Source: Tridacna crocea (taxonomy: Eukaryota > Mollusca > Bivalvia > Cardiida > Cardiidae). From it: a stretch of 64,000 nucleotides of DNA. The stretch is from NCBI GenBank assembly GCA_943736015.1, contig OX031062.1, positions 51,944,962-52,008,961 of the forward strand, given 5' to 3'. Shown piece after piece: positions 12,801-27,800 of the stretch (positions within the stretch are counted from its first letter, which is position 1; each line of letters begins with the position of its first letter). The position numbers and the translations under genes were made by a program. The notes under the pieces were generated by a model. It saw only the letters and a list, made by a program, of their open reading frames with translations, did no database searches and was not told where the DNA came from.

Positions 12801-15800
12801 TTAATTAAATTAAATTTAGCAAATTAAATTTAGCTGAAATGATGATTTTTGTTTCTGATGGGGAAGAAAACACTGTGGGAAATGGAGAAAATGCTGGTTA
12901 CCAGCATTTTCTCCTTTTCCCACAATGTTTTCAAAAGGTTTCTATCCCTGGGTGGTAAAAACCAGGGATTGTTTGGTAAAGGGTTAAACAAAAACATCAA
13001 TAAAGGAAACAGATATGTCCTGGGAGTGCCTTGATCTTTTTCTTGAAAACTGCTAAGCTGAAAATCAAAGCACTGGAAAAACAGAGAATCAGGTTTTTTT
13101 TTTTATATTTTCAAAGGAGAGTTGATGTCAATGACTGACTGGTCTAACGAACAATGGTAGAAATAAGGGACCGGGCAGGATTGGAACCCTAAAACACCCT
13201 ACAAAAGGCCAATACCTTAAGCACTGAGCGAAGGAGAAATCTCTGACGCAGTAGTCAGGTATTGTATTCAATTTGGGACAAAGCCATGCATGAAGGAGTG
13301 GTCTCCAGTAACACATCCCCTCTTTAAGTCATCATTTATTGATGACTCAAAGCCTTTTTATGCAGAAATTCCATTTTTGGACCACAAACGGCATAATGGC
13401 GCAATGGCCAATCCCGGACCAACCCCCATCTTACGAACAAAATTCGTAACAAAGAACCAAATAAATGCATAGCTCAAGTACAAACCGCATCTGGCAGAAT
13501 TCGGGCCCACGAAAGACAAATATCCTGATTTTTTAAGGACTGAAAGCCCAATACCATAACCACTGAGCCAAAGAGATATCTCTCTGTTGCAGTTGTCAGG
13601 TATTGTATTTAAATCAGGACGAAGCCATGCCTGGAGGAGTGGTATCCCGTAATACACCCCCTCTTAACCCTCTCCCAAACAATCCCTGGTTTTTACGGGT
13701 CTGGAATAGTAGCCCTTTGAAAACATTGTGGGAAAAGGAGAAAATGCTGGTAACAAAGCATTTTCTCCTTTTCCCACAATATTTTCTACCCTATCATAGA
13801 CAGAAATTGTCTTTTCAGCAAGAGTTGATTTTTCATCTGCAAATGCTTTCATTTGGGTCTTGTCCAAAAGTTTGTTGTTTGGGAAAGGGTTAAAGTTATC
13901 ATTTATTGATGACTCAAAGCCTTATTAGGCAGAAAGTTCAATTTTTGAACAACAAATGGGATTGATGGCATTAATGACAATAAGAACTTAAAGTCATCAC
14001 AGAAACATCTATATGCCAACAGACATTATCAGTCTTGAAAAAAGACATCGCAATTTCATAGTTGTCTAAAGTGTTTCAACATATCACGCTATGTTAATTT
14101 CAGATCAGACTGGACTAAATGTGCAGTCTGATCTTGATCAACACTGACTACAAAAGCCACTACAGTTGTACAAGATGCTTTAACTCCTTACCAAACAACA
14201 AAGTTTTGGGCTTGCCCCGCTTAACCCTTTCCCAAAAGACGAACTTTTGGACTAAACCAAATTGAAAGCATTTGCAGATGACAATTCAACTTTTGCTGAA
14301 AAGATGATTTCTGTCTATGATAGGGTAGAAAACATTGTGGGAAAAGGAGAAAATGCTAGTTACCAGCATTTTCTCCTTTTCCCACAATGTTTTCAAAAGG
14401 CTACTATCCAGACCTGTAGAATACAGGGATTGTTTGGGAAAGTGTTAAAAGCATTTGCAGATGACAAATGATGCATGACTCAAATCTTTGATTTGTGTTT
14501 GAAAGGGTAGAAAACATTGTTGGGAACGAAGAAAATGCTGAATACCAGCATTTTCTTCTTTATCCACAATATTTATAAAAGACCTCTTCCACAGGGCTGT
14601 CAAAACAAGGGATTGTGTGGTAAAGTCTTACGGGTAACTTAGAGGGTACCATTCGACTGAACAGTATCAATTGCAAAAATACCTGCTCCAGTTCCGTCCC
14701 AAGTTGGTTCTTCATCTTGTCTGTAGCCTGCCCCATTTAGATTTAACCATCCGCCTGAGTAGATTGCAAACCAGTGATGTATCTTCAAGCGTAGGCCTGT
14801 ATTCACCTTGAAGTGTCCACCGCCATAGATCTGAATATGTGTATGAGAAAAAAAATCATACATTGAAATAAAAATTAATTCATAGCATTTTCAGAAAGTT
14901 TAACCTTTTACCAAACAATCCCTGGTTTTGATGACCCAAAGGAAGAAACCCTTTGAAAACATTGTGGGAAAAGGAGAAAATGCTGGTAACCAGTATTTTC
15001 TCCTTTTCCTACCATGTTTTCTACTTTTCTGATGTCAAGTTTCAATTTTTGGGTCATCTTTATTTTGTCTTCTGCAAATGTTTTTAATTTGGACAAGTCT
15101 AAAATTTTGTCATTTGTTAAAGAGTTAAGTGTTTCTTGCAGACAATGTAGAGCAAGGTACCCTATTATCTACACGTTAAGCACTCCAACGTGAATTTTGG
15201 AACACAATACGTTTTTCCGATCGGAAAACAACCTTGTTTATAAAGCAAGATTTCATTGGATATTTCATGCCATGACAAGGTTCATACGAAGAAAACTCAT
15301 CCAATGAAATGCCTTGAAACAGCTACACTCAATTTTGTGGAATTCAAAAAAGGTTCCTATCATCGACATCATTCAACTCCTATTATCGACACCCACAAGA
15401 ATTCTTTACAAAACAGTTTAACCCCTTTCCATCATCATTTATTTCATGATTTTGTAGCCTACAAATTCTTTCAAGTCAGTCTAGTCCAAAATTTTGTCGT
15501 CAGGTAAAGAGCTAGATCAGTAATTTACGTTAATTCCAAAACAAAGTTCAATTGTATTTAAACAGCCGTTCTACCTCATTGAAACATCTTTTAACAAAAA
15601 TGTTTCCTGCCAGGGCCCTGTTTAATTAATATAATTACGTACAAATTTGCACAACTATAGTCTGGTGACACATTTCTGTCACAAGATACGAGACAACTAT
15701 CATGCTTAGCCTACTTTTGAAAACTATTGTGACAAATCAAAGTTTCCTGAAAGTTTGACCTACATAAGATGAATAGATACAATTTCCAGGAAACTTTGAT

Positions 15801-18800
15801 TTGTCGCAATAGTTTTTTTTTTAAATAATCATGATAGTTATCTCCTGGTGCTGCTCAGATTGATACAAGTGCTACGATATGCTTACCTAAAACTTAGACA
15901 AATTTTGTTCGTAACTACCGCAGTAAAATGGGGCCTAGCTGAAGCGAGGTAATACTTTACACTTTTGATGGGAAGAAATCTCCACTGATACTCAAATCAG
16001 TGACACATTGGACAGACAAATTTACATTTTTCCCTTTTATCCTCATACGGTAGCTCGTATTCTGAGCGGTGTGGGCACATGAAACGCCACCGTGTATCGC
16101 ATATTTCACATATAACCCAACAGGATGGATGCCGGTCTCCCTTGCACCATACTGGACACATGTCACAGAGGGGTGTCGATAATAGGAAAGTGATGTTAAC
16201 ACCATAACCTTTTATCAACACCCTCAATATTTGCCAAACAGAGCGTGGTTATAACTTAAAACAAGTGGACAGAGGTATAATAGGACATTTACATCCGAAA
16301 AAATTCAATAATGCATGTTTTACAGCTTGATTTACAACATGGTGTCCCTATAAAAAATCATGTCACCTTAGCCAGGTCTGTAAGAACGCCGACAAAAACG
16401 CAAAATTTTTCTTTTCTTGTTTATACACATTCCAAAATGGCACCGACGAAGTAAAACATGTGGGACATCATTATTAAACTTCCCGATGTAATTAGATGAC
16501 ATAACAATTATATGTAAACAGAGAAAGGCTGCAGTGTCGATGATAGGAGAGGGTCGAAGTTAGGAAACATTGCTCTATATCAAGATCATATCGTACAGAA
16601 ACTTGAATATAAAATGGTATAAAATTGTAAGCACAGTGTGGCATTCTGGCTGAACTGATTGATATTAATTTTATGCTTTTTATTCTCATTTACATGTCTG
16701 TGCTTATCAGTATCAGCTTTAACCCTTTCCCAAACGACCACATTTTAGGCTGGTCTTAACTGAAAGCATTTACAGGCAACAAAATGAACGTGACTCAAAA
16801 ATTGAAATTGGTTTTGTGAAGGACAGAAAACATTGTGGGAAAAGGAGAAAATGCTGGTTACCACCATTTTCTCCTTTTCCCACAATGTTTTCAAAAGGCT
16901 TCTATCTCAGGGTCATAAAAACCAGGGATTGTTTGGTAAAGGGTTAAATCCTCATTGTGCTGAAATAACCTAATCAATCTTTTCAATCACAAAAACCCAC
17001 AAAAATATAACAATTTCGAATTATTCTTGTCTGGATATTGTACAAATGAATTTACAGTGTCAATCAAAGGTCAGACTACATTTTTTTTTGCAGTCTTATC
17101 TTATTCTATACTGTCTGCAAAAGGAACATGAGCTGATTTTAGCACACCTGGGGTTAAAAAGGGGGGATCAGTTTGTTGAAATTTTTTTTTTTGTCCTTTC
17201 ATCTAGGTTTTTAAACATAAATGCTGTTCCCAAACTTTCCACCACCTTAAAAAAAATTGGCATTTGATTACTTTAAAACATACTTCTACAATATGGGTAG
17301 TCGACATAAATAAGCCATGCTCTGTGATAAAGTGGCTTAATACATTTGCAAATAAGAGGGCCATGATGGCCCTGTATTGCTCAACTGGCTAATAAGTAAT
17401 AACACTACAAGCCAAACATTAAATATTTGAACAATTGGTTTCAAACTTGAGGACATACAAAAATTGTTCTATCTAATCCTACGAGAAAGTTGTGAAACCC
17501 GTGCAACGCAAATTTTGGCCACAAAGCTATAATTATTTGAATCCTGGTGGAGGTCCACAAGATAAAGCCCCATACCAAATAATACATTTCTAGAATGTGT
17601 GGTTATAAACAAGAATATTTTCAATTTTTTCTCAATAAAAGGCCCTGTAAAACATGAAACTCATAAGTCAGGGCTAAATTTAGTTGTCCTAGTCTTCATG
17701 ATGGTTAGTACATGCAAAATTTTGTAGTCTTAGGCCTTATGGCTAGGTACATGTACATTTTTAAAAAATTTCCAATATGAGGCCACGTAAAAATTTTGAC
17801 CCCCCAGGACGGGGCCAAATGTAACCCCAAGGCTTTAATTTGAGCACCTTTAGTAGACAACCACTTGATCAAGCTAGATGCAAAATTGAGTAGCCCTAGG
17901 CCGTATGGCTTTGTACCTGAAGGATTTCAAAGTTTTCCCTATATAAGCCCATATAAAACTTGTGACCCCCGGGGTAGGGCCAAATTTGACCCCTGGAGTG
18001 GCGCCAAATTTGACCCCTGGGCTATCATTTGGGCCCTCTTGGTAGACAACCACTTGATAAAGATACATGCAAAATTTGGAAGCCCTAAGCCCTATGGCTA
18101 GGTACCAGAAGGATTTTAAAGTTTTCCCTATATTAGCCCATATAAAACTTGTGACCCCGGGGTGGGGCTAAATGTGACCCCTGGGGTGGAGCCAAATTTG
18201 ACCCCTGGGCTATCATTTGGGCACTCTTGGCAGATGTACCAGAAGGATTTTAAAGTTTTCCCTATATAAGCCCATATATAAAACTTGTGATCCCCGGGGT
18301 GGGACCAATTTTGACCCCAGGGCTACTATTTGCAGGAACTTGGTAGAGGTCCACTAGATAAAGCTACATGCCAAATTTGGTAGCCCTAGGCTTTATGGTT
18401 TCAGAGAAGAAGATTTTCGAACAATTTCAACATTTTTGAGTTTTGTTGCCATGGCAACCAGCATTTTTAAAGGAATAGAATTCTTTCAAGGAATTCTGAG
18501 GAAAACCATGGCAGTATCATTTCTGTGAAGTTTCATCAAAATTGGATGAGTGGTTTCAGAGAAGATGTTTGAAATAAAAGTTAATGCACACACGGACAGA
18601 CCCACGACGGACACCAGGCCATGACATAAGCCCACTGGCCAAAGGGCCAGTGGAGCTAAAAATATCGACTCAGGTCAGCCTGCTTAGGTTGCACAGGCTG
18701 ACCTGTGCTGAAAGGGTTTGCTATCAGTCTATTTTCTGCATATCAAATGACCATTCTACCTCCAGATTTAGTCAATTGTTCAAAACAGATCTCACAAATT

Positions 18801-21800
18801 CATTATTATGTACTGATTTGCTTGTCACAATGCTCGAGATACATTAAGCCCCCTTTTGCCAGAGCATGGCTTAAACCAACATGAAAATTCTGGGGCAAAA
18901 ATAGATACTTTTCAACATCAATTTTTTCTGTTACCTAAATGATTTGTGACCTGTCACGCAAAAAAGGACAATGTGAAAATTCCATATATCAAAAAGATGA
19001 AATCAGATAAAAAATAGTGCAGGTCAATTTTAGTTGATAGTTCAAAAATGGTAGAATGACCACTTTTCATACAGAATATGCGCAGGCTGACGAGGGTCAA
19101 CATTTTTCGTAGTTCCCAGATGGTCCCTTTGTGCATGAAAGGTCACATTTCAGAAATCTGCTGTAAGACAAATACATGTAATATCTGCAGGGGACAAAAT
19201 TAATCTCAAAGGGGTACTTATAAACTAAAGTTCTTTGACAGGGTAGAAAACATTGCAGGAAAAGGAGAAAATCCTTTGCTTTCATGTGATATTCAAAATG
19301 CCTTTTCCCCATAGTCATAAAAACATGGTCTTGTTTTGTAAAAGGCTAAAAATCACATTCCAAAAATTGAAAATGAAGTAATACAGATGTTCAAGACCAT
19401 AAACCCTTTGGCTGCTATGCACAACTCACAGACCTTTTGTGAACAGTGAACAGTGTAGATCAAGATCAGACTGCACAGAATGTGCAGTCTGATCTTTGAT
19501 CTACACTGTCTGATCAGGAGATAATATTCCCCAAACAAAAAAAACTTTGAAATAGCAATGGTTAAGCTTTAACTATCAAAATAAACTTTTATTTTAGTTA
19601 TTTAACAGAATACAGGTTAAGTAATAAAATACAGCAAACTGAAAGAGCAACTCACAAAAAGAGAGGTTGCATCAAATTCAAATGTATCCTGTAGCTGATA
19701 AGCTTCCATCTGGAACACTCCCCCTTCTTGAACATGAAGAGACTTCAAGGACACTAAAGCCGGTACATGATTGGTTGCTATGCTCCCATTTGTGTCTATG
19801 GAAACTAGGCCACCTTGGAAAACGTAGATGTCTTCAAACCCTGAGACCTAAAATAAGGAATTTTTTTTTACTCTTTAACCCTTTCCTAAGCAAGCCCTGG
19901 TTTTTACGTTTCTACAATACAAGTCTTTTGAAAACACTGAGGGTAAAGGAAGAATTGCTCGTAACGAGCAATTTCTCCTTTTCCCACAGTGTTTTCTACC
20001 CTTTCGAAGAACTTTCTACCATTTTGATCTAATTCAAAATTGTTGTCTGCAAACTCTTTCAGTTTGGAAGAGTCTAAAGTTCCTCATTTTGGAAAGGGTT
20101 AACAAACAACAAAATTTTAGACTTATAATTATGCAAATTGAAAGCATTTGCGGACAACAAAATTCAAAAATTAAAATTTGTTTTGAGAATGGCAGAAAAC
20201 ATTGTAGGAAAAGGAGAAAATGCTAGTTACCAGCATCTTCTCCTTTTTCCTAAAATGTTTTCAAAAAACTTTCTCATTAAAAGCAGGGACTGTGTGGTAA
20301 AGGGTCAATTCTTAAACAACAAAGCTTTAGTCTAGTGTAAATCAAAAGCATCCATAGGCAACAATTTAGATCTGAATAAGATAGTTAGATTTGTCATTGT
20401 AAGGATAGAACAGAGCAGAAAAAGGGAGAACATGCTGGTTCAAGCATTTTTTTTTTTTCCAAACAATGTCAGGGCTCTTAAAACTCGGCATTGTATGGCA
20501 AAGGATTAAATAGATTTTGCCAATTGTGAACGTTATGACTGCAGATTATGTTAGGTCTGAAACAGAACCTACACCATCCAGTGTCAAGCATGGTGAACTT
20601 TTACCAAAAACATATTTATCTGTGGTGAACTGGTATTTTTCCAGTCTGAATATAGTCAAATTTATTTTTGTAGGCAGTCAAAAAGTTGAATATAAAGGCA
20701 GTATTCAGTGACACCAAGTCAGTATTTAAGGGGCTCATTACTACTTCTACATGTACATCTTTCATCTTTTACTATTATTATATCCTGTTTTCTTCAAGAT
20801 ATTGACCTTCTTCATTCTTTTATTTTTTTTTTTTATGAAGAAACAACTATTGCAAGTAAAAAAAAGGATAGAATGGGTATTTAAAAAGATAAACATCCTC
20901 TTTTGATGAGATGAAAATCTTAGTGAGAAATGGAGAAATTGCTTGTAACAAGTAATTGCTTCTTTTCCAATTTTTTTTTTAAATGCTATCTAGAGCACAG
21001 CAGATAAAAAAATCATATTTTCTGGTGCAATGAGTGACTTTTTACCACACAGCAAAATATCACTTGTCAATATTGAAGGGATTTACAGACATTTCAGATA
21101 TTTGTTACAATAAAAGTACTTGTTCTTAAATCTGTAGAAATCATTGTGGGAAAAGGACAAAATGCTGGTTACAAAATTTCAGTGTGGCTCAAACGGTGTA
21201 TTTTTTCAATGATAGAGTAGAAAACATTGTTGGAAAAGGAGAAAATGCTGGTTACTAGCATATTCTATTTTCCCACAATGTTTTCAAAAGGCTTCTTTTC
21301 CAGGAGCGTCAAAAGTCGGCATTGAGTGGTAAAGGGTTAAACACCCTTTTCACATATATCTGTGATAAATCAACTCCTGTTTTATACTCACTTTTCCAGC
21401 AGAGTACAGCTTTGTTTTATAAAAGAATGCTCTGGGTGGATATGTAATGTGTCCATTTTCATAAACATGTGCATTGAATGGGACATCAGAATCTGTTTCC
21501 AGCAATGTTAGATCTTGATTGTATCCAACATGGAGGTAACCTGAAATAGGAGGAGGTCACTTTTGTAACATCATTTAGCCCTAATCCTGCTAAATAAACG
21601 GAATGAAACTTTCAAGCTGATGTAAAAATCTCATTTATTGCTGTTTTAAAGGTACTCTTGGACGAAAGATAACTCCTGATCGGACAGTGCAGATCCAAGA
21701 TCAGACTGCATGTTCTGTGCAGTCTGATTTTGATCTACACTGCCCGCAAAAGGTCAGTGAGTTGCTCTTAGCAGCCTGAAAGTTAATATTTTGTGCTTTT

Positions 21801-24800
21801 TCAGTACTACTTCAGTTTCATCATGGTTCCCATTGCACTCATTTATGCTTTTCTAGTACTTCTTGAATCCAGTTAAATCCTTTTCATAAGAAATCTCAGA
21901 CACTTCCAAACTGAATGTAACCTACAAACCACAAATTTAAAACTGGTAAAAATAGACTTAACCCATAACCACACAATCCCTACTTTTGACGACCCTGAGA
22001 AAGAAGCCTGTAGAAAACATTGTGGGAAAAAGAGAAAATGCTGGTAACCAGCATTTTCTCCTTTTCCCACAATGTTTTCTACCTTTCACAAAACAATTTT
22101 CAAGTTTTCAGTCACTTTAATTTTGTTGTCTGCAAATGCTTTCGATTTGGACATACCTAAATTTTTGTCGTTTGGTAATGAGTTAAGGGTTTTGACAGGG
22201 TAGAAAACATTGTGAGAAAAGTTAAATGCTGGTTAACAGCATTTTCACATTTTCCTACGTTTTCAAAAGGCCTCTTCCTCAGGGTCGTGAAAACACAGAA
22301 TTATTTGGTAATTGCAATGGTTAATACACACAAAAATTTAGTTTTTGGCTGAGTTAGACTCTGGTGGTATCCAACATGGAGGTAGCTTGATACAAAAAAC
22401 ACATCGAAGCATGTGCAGGTAAGATTTATAAGTTGTGTGTAATGCATTTCAGTTGACAATATAGCAGATGACATATTAACCCTTTACCACACAATGACGA
22501 CATGTAACAACCCTAATTAGAAAGCCTTGCGAAAACATTGTGGGAAAAGGAGAAAATGCTAGTAACAGGCATTTTCACCTTTTCCCACGAAGTTTTCTAT
22601 CCTATCGAAGAAAAATTGCACCATTTGAACCACTATGAAATTGTCGTCTGCAAATACTTTCAATTTAACCCATTACCAAACGACAATATTTTAGACTGTT
22701 CCAAATCGAGAGCATTTGCAGACAACAAAATAAAATTTGAAATTTGTTTAGTGAAGGGTAGAAAACATTGTGGGAAAAGGAGAAAATGCTGGTTACCAGA
22801 ATTTTCTCTTTTTCCCACAATGTTTTCTACAGGCTTCTTTCTCAGGGACGTCAAAAGTAGGGATTGTGGGTTAAATAGGTCTAAAATTTTGTCATCTGGT
22901 AAAGACTCAAATGTGGCTCAAATTGTGAGACTTGTCTTTGAAAGCCTTAAAATCATAGTGGGTGAAGGAGAAAATGCTGCTTGCCAGCGTTTTCTCCTTT
23001 TCCTACGTTGTTTTAAAAAGCTCTTATCACAGGGAAGTAATCAAAGGGGTTTCTACGGAAAAAAAAAATCGACACTTTTGCAATAGTAATCAGTATTTCA
23101 TATATGGTGGCCTGTGTAGCTATTCATGTATTCCCAGTGTCTACTTCATGACAACTAAACACAACACTTTTTCAAAGCCCCTGTCTGCTTTCCAATATAA
23201 ACAGAGATTAAAACAACATTGAACATCAAACAACTAAATAAATGTGACAAAAACTTTGTTAAGATTGTTGGGAAGAGTGGAAAACATTGTGGGAAACAAC
23301 AATTTTTTTCAAATTTTAGGCTTTCAGCACAGAGTCGTGAAAACCTGGGACTGTTTGATAAAGAGTTAAATTGTGATTTTTTTTCCTATAAAAAATAAAA
23401 AAGTGTATACCAGTTTTGTCTCCAATGACATTGTCAGTAAAAATGCTAACTGCATCTGTCAAAGACTGTTTGGGTTTGAAAGCAAGATGAGCTCCACCCT
23501 GTATTTTTATGTCTGTGAAATTAAACACTTCTCCTGGGTCAGTCAATATCCATGTTGTCGCTCCCTCTAACTCGATGTTACCATATCTAATATTTATAAG
23601 ATATCCATCAGAACGATTTTTTTAAAAAAATATTCTTTTTGCAAACAACTACTTTAACTCATTACCAAACAACAAGATTTTAGGCTCGTCCAAATCGAAA
23701 CCATTTGCAGACGACAAAAAAAAAGTGACTGAAAATTTTGAATTTGTTCTGTGAAGGGTAGAAAACATTGTAAGAAAGGAAAAAAATGCTTGTTACCAGC
23801 ATTTTCATCTTTTCCCACAATGTTTTCTAGGGTTTCCTAAAGTTGAAAACATTGTGGGAAATGGAGAAAATGCTGGTTACCAGCATTTTCTTCTTTTCCC
23901 ACAATGTCTCTACAGACTTCTTTCTCAGGGTCATAAAAAGTAGGGATTGTGTGTTAATGGGTTAATCATATTTTGCCTCTTTTACAACTACAGCTGCCAG
24001 TACAAATCAAGATCAGACTGCACAAAATCATGCAGTCTGATCTATGATCTTCACTTTCTGATTTGCTAGAACACTACATAGAAAAGGCATCCACTAAATT
24101 GCCTTTATCTTAGAGTTATTTTAGAATGAAAATGTCCTTTGTGTTTATTTGGCACTTCCAGGATTAAAGATTTGTTCACACCAGGCTAACAGACGAGTAA
24201 TGGATAAAAAATCAATATATCTGTTTGTATCCATTTCATGTCTTATCCAGTGAATCCACTACTTGTCCAGCAATAGCCAGATACCAGCATTTTCTCCTTT
24301 TTCAATGATGTTTGCAAAACCTCTTTTCCTTGGGATCCTTAAAACTCAAGGACTATTTTGAAATGGTCAAATAAAATACCTGTCACTCTTGTCCTGACCA
24401 CCAGCAAATATTTCAATCTCACTCAGGGCAACATAATTGTATACTGATCCAGTACGCCTCATGTAGATATGTATTTCATTTCCATCTCTCATTACAGGCA
24501 ATCGCACATACGATCCTGTAGTTCCTGAAGAGCTGACATCCACATAGTTTGAGGTAATGTCATACTCTAACCCTGATGAATTGACACCTTTAACCTAAAA
24601 TTTATATAAAGTGTTTTCTGAACTAGTTAGCCTTTAACTACATAATCCCGAGTTTTAGACCTTTGAAAACAAGAGCCGTCAGAGACAGGTTATGCTCCCC
24701 GAACAAGTGCTTGTCATAAAATATATGAAATTGATATAAATTCACTTCTTTTATCCTAAAAGGACCTATTCATGCCCCCCAAAAATTGAAGTGAAAAGGC

Positions 24801-27800
24801 AATTATTATCTTGGAGATAGCCAACACAAACTTGTAGAGGACAATAAGCCCACTAAGCCCCCTTAAAGCCCCCTTTTCCCATAAGACAATATTGCATCAT
24901 TGAAATAAATACAATGGGTGTGTGGTTTGTGGCATTTTTGAATAATAATTAAAAAAATTCGAAATTTCATAAAATTTTGAGCAGTCATGTAGTAAATATT
25001 ACATAAAATCATTTTTTACATGAAGCTCCCTTTTTCCGTGACGCAGCCTGAAATTCAGAAACCGGAAGAGAGGTACCTGGGCAACGTTCCAACAAGCTCA
25101 GATTTGAAATTTCACAAAGTTTTGAGAACCAATGTAGGACGTACTAGTGAAGAACAATTTTTTCCATGAAGTCCCCTTTTTCCGTGATGCAGCCTCAAAT
25201 TGAGAAACCAGGATATAGGTATTTGCACATTAATGATTCATAGATTGAAAATAATAACAAGGGCACATGCTGAAACTTGTAAAACAAGATATAACCATGA
25301 AGTTTCATGAAAGTTTGACAAAAGCTGAACGATATATTAGTAAAAATTCCAATTTTGCATTAGGGCCCCTTTTTCCTTGGCTTTTTATAAGAAACCCCCT
25401 TTTTCCATGACAGAGGGTCAAATTGAAAAACACATAGATAACGAAACGAGCACATGGTGAAACTTTGAAAAAACAATATAACCATGAAGCTTAATGAAAT
25501 TTTGACCAACACTTAACGAGATATTAGTAAAATTTGGAATTTTACAAGAAACCCCTTTTTCCATGACAGAACGTCAACTTAAAAAATGCCGCGATTAAAA
25601 ATAGCAAGAGCACATGCTGAAACTTTCCATAAACAATATAACTATGAAGTTTCATGATATTTTGACAAAAACTGAATGAGATATTAGTAAAAATTGCAAT
25701 TTTGCATTAAGCCCCTTTTTTCCATGACACAGAGTCAAACTGAAAAACTGGGAAAGACACGTCAGCACTTAACCCTAAGGAGTTCATATATGAAGTTTTA
25801 TCCAATTTGGTCCACGGGTTGTGGAGAAATGGCTTCAGACGGACTGACAGACAGAGGGACAGAAGGACAGACGAAAGGACGGTCAGACGAAGCGACGACT
25901 GTATGCTCGCCCTTCAGGGAGCATAAAAACAGTTGTAAATTTACCGGGAAAGGAGAAAATGCTGGTAGCAAGCATTTTCTCCTTTTTCCACAATGTTATC
26001 TTTCCTAAAAGGGAACTTCTCTTTTTATTAATTTCAAAATTATTGTCTGCAGACACTCTCCATTTAGAGGAGCCTAAGACTGGTCATACTGGAAAAGGTT
26101 AAATATACAATACTGAAATATTAATAGACTCCTTACTAACCAGCAAAATTTTGGAAAATGTCCAAATTGGCAGCATTTGCCGACAACAAATTCAATATCC
26201 CGTAAATGATGAACTTTGGTAGAAAACAAGAGATTTTGTAAAACATGTATGCCCCCCTAATGGCATCCAATTCTAAATATAACATGTGATTATAAACTGT
26301 TCAGTTCAAAGTGTAAAAAAGAACAAAGGGTAATTACTCAAAAATTATTAATGATAAATTAACAATTCTTGGGCACTACACTTCCCATTTATGTGAACTA
26401 TCAACTTTAAAAGTTTCATGATTTTACCTAACATACTTTTTGAGTTATGCTCTGGAAAAAAAATTAAATATCAAAATCAACAAAGGGCAATACTGCAAAA
26501 ATATTATGGGCAGAGTTATGGTTCTTGTGCACTGCACTTCTCCTAAATAAGATCTATCTACAAGATGATACCTGAAAAACCTTTTGAGTTATGCTCCGGA
26601 CAAAAATTAAGTGTGAAAATCAACAAAGGGCAGTAACTCCAAAAATATGATGGGCACAGTTATGTTTCTTGTGCACTGCACTTCTCCTTTATAAGATTAA
26701 TCCACCTGTGAGGATTCAAGGTGATACCTGAAATACTTTTTGAGTTATGCTCCAGACAAAAATTAAGTATGAAAATCAACAAAGGGCAATAACTCCATAA
26801 ATATAATGGACCAAGTTATGGTTCTTGTGCACTGCACTTCTCCTTAATGAGATCTATATACCTAGGTAGTTTCAAGATGATACCTGGAAAACCTTTTGAG
26901 TTATGCTACAGACAAAAATTAAGTGTGAAAATCAACAAAGGGCAATAACTGCAAAAATATGATGGGCAGAGTTATGATTCTTGTGCACTGCACTTCTCCT
27001 TAATAAGATTAATCCACCTATGAGGTTTCAAGGTGATACCTGAAATACTTTTTGAGTTATGCTCCGGACAAAAATTATGTATGAAAATCAACAGAGGGCA
27101 ATAACTCCATAAATATGATGAGCAGAGTTATGATTCTTGTGCAATGCAATTCTCCTTCATGAGATCTATCCACCTATGTAGTTCCAAGATGATACCTGAA
27201 AAACCTTTTTAGTCATGCTCTGGACAAAAATTAAGTATGAAAATCAACAAAGGGCAATAACTCCAAAAATATGATGGGTAGAGTTATGGTTCTTGTGCAC
27301 TGCACTTCTCCTTAATAAGATTAATCCACCTATGAGGTTTCAAGGTGATACCTGAAATACTTTTTGAGTTATGCTCCGGACAAAAATTAAGTATGAAAAT
27401 CAACAAAGGGCAATAACTCCAAAAATATGATGGGCAGAGTTATGGTACTTGTGCACTGCACTTCTCCTTAATAAGATCTATCCACCTATGAGGTTTCAAG
27501 ATGATACCTGAAAAACCTTTTGCGTTATGCTCTGGACAAAAATTAAGTATGAAAATCAACAAAGGGCAATAACTCCAAAAATATGATAGGCAGAGTTATG
27601 GTACTTGTGCACTGCACTTCTCCTTCATGAGATCTATCCACCTTTGAGGTTTCAAGATGATACCTGAAAAACCTTTTGCGTTATGCTCTGGACAAAAATT
27701 AAGTATGAAAATCAACAAAGGGCAATAACTCCCAAAATATGATGGGCAGAGTTATAGTACTTGTGCACTGCACTTCTCCTTCATGAGATCTATTTACCTA

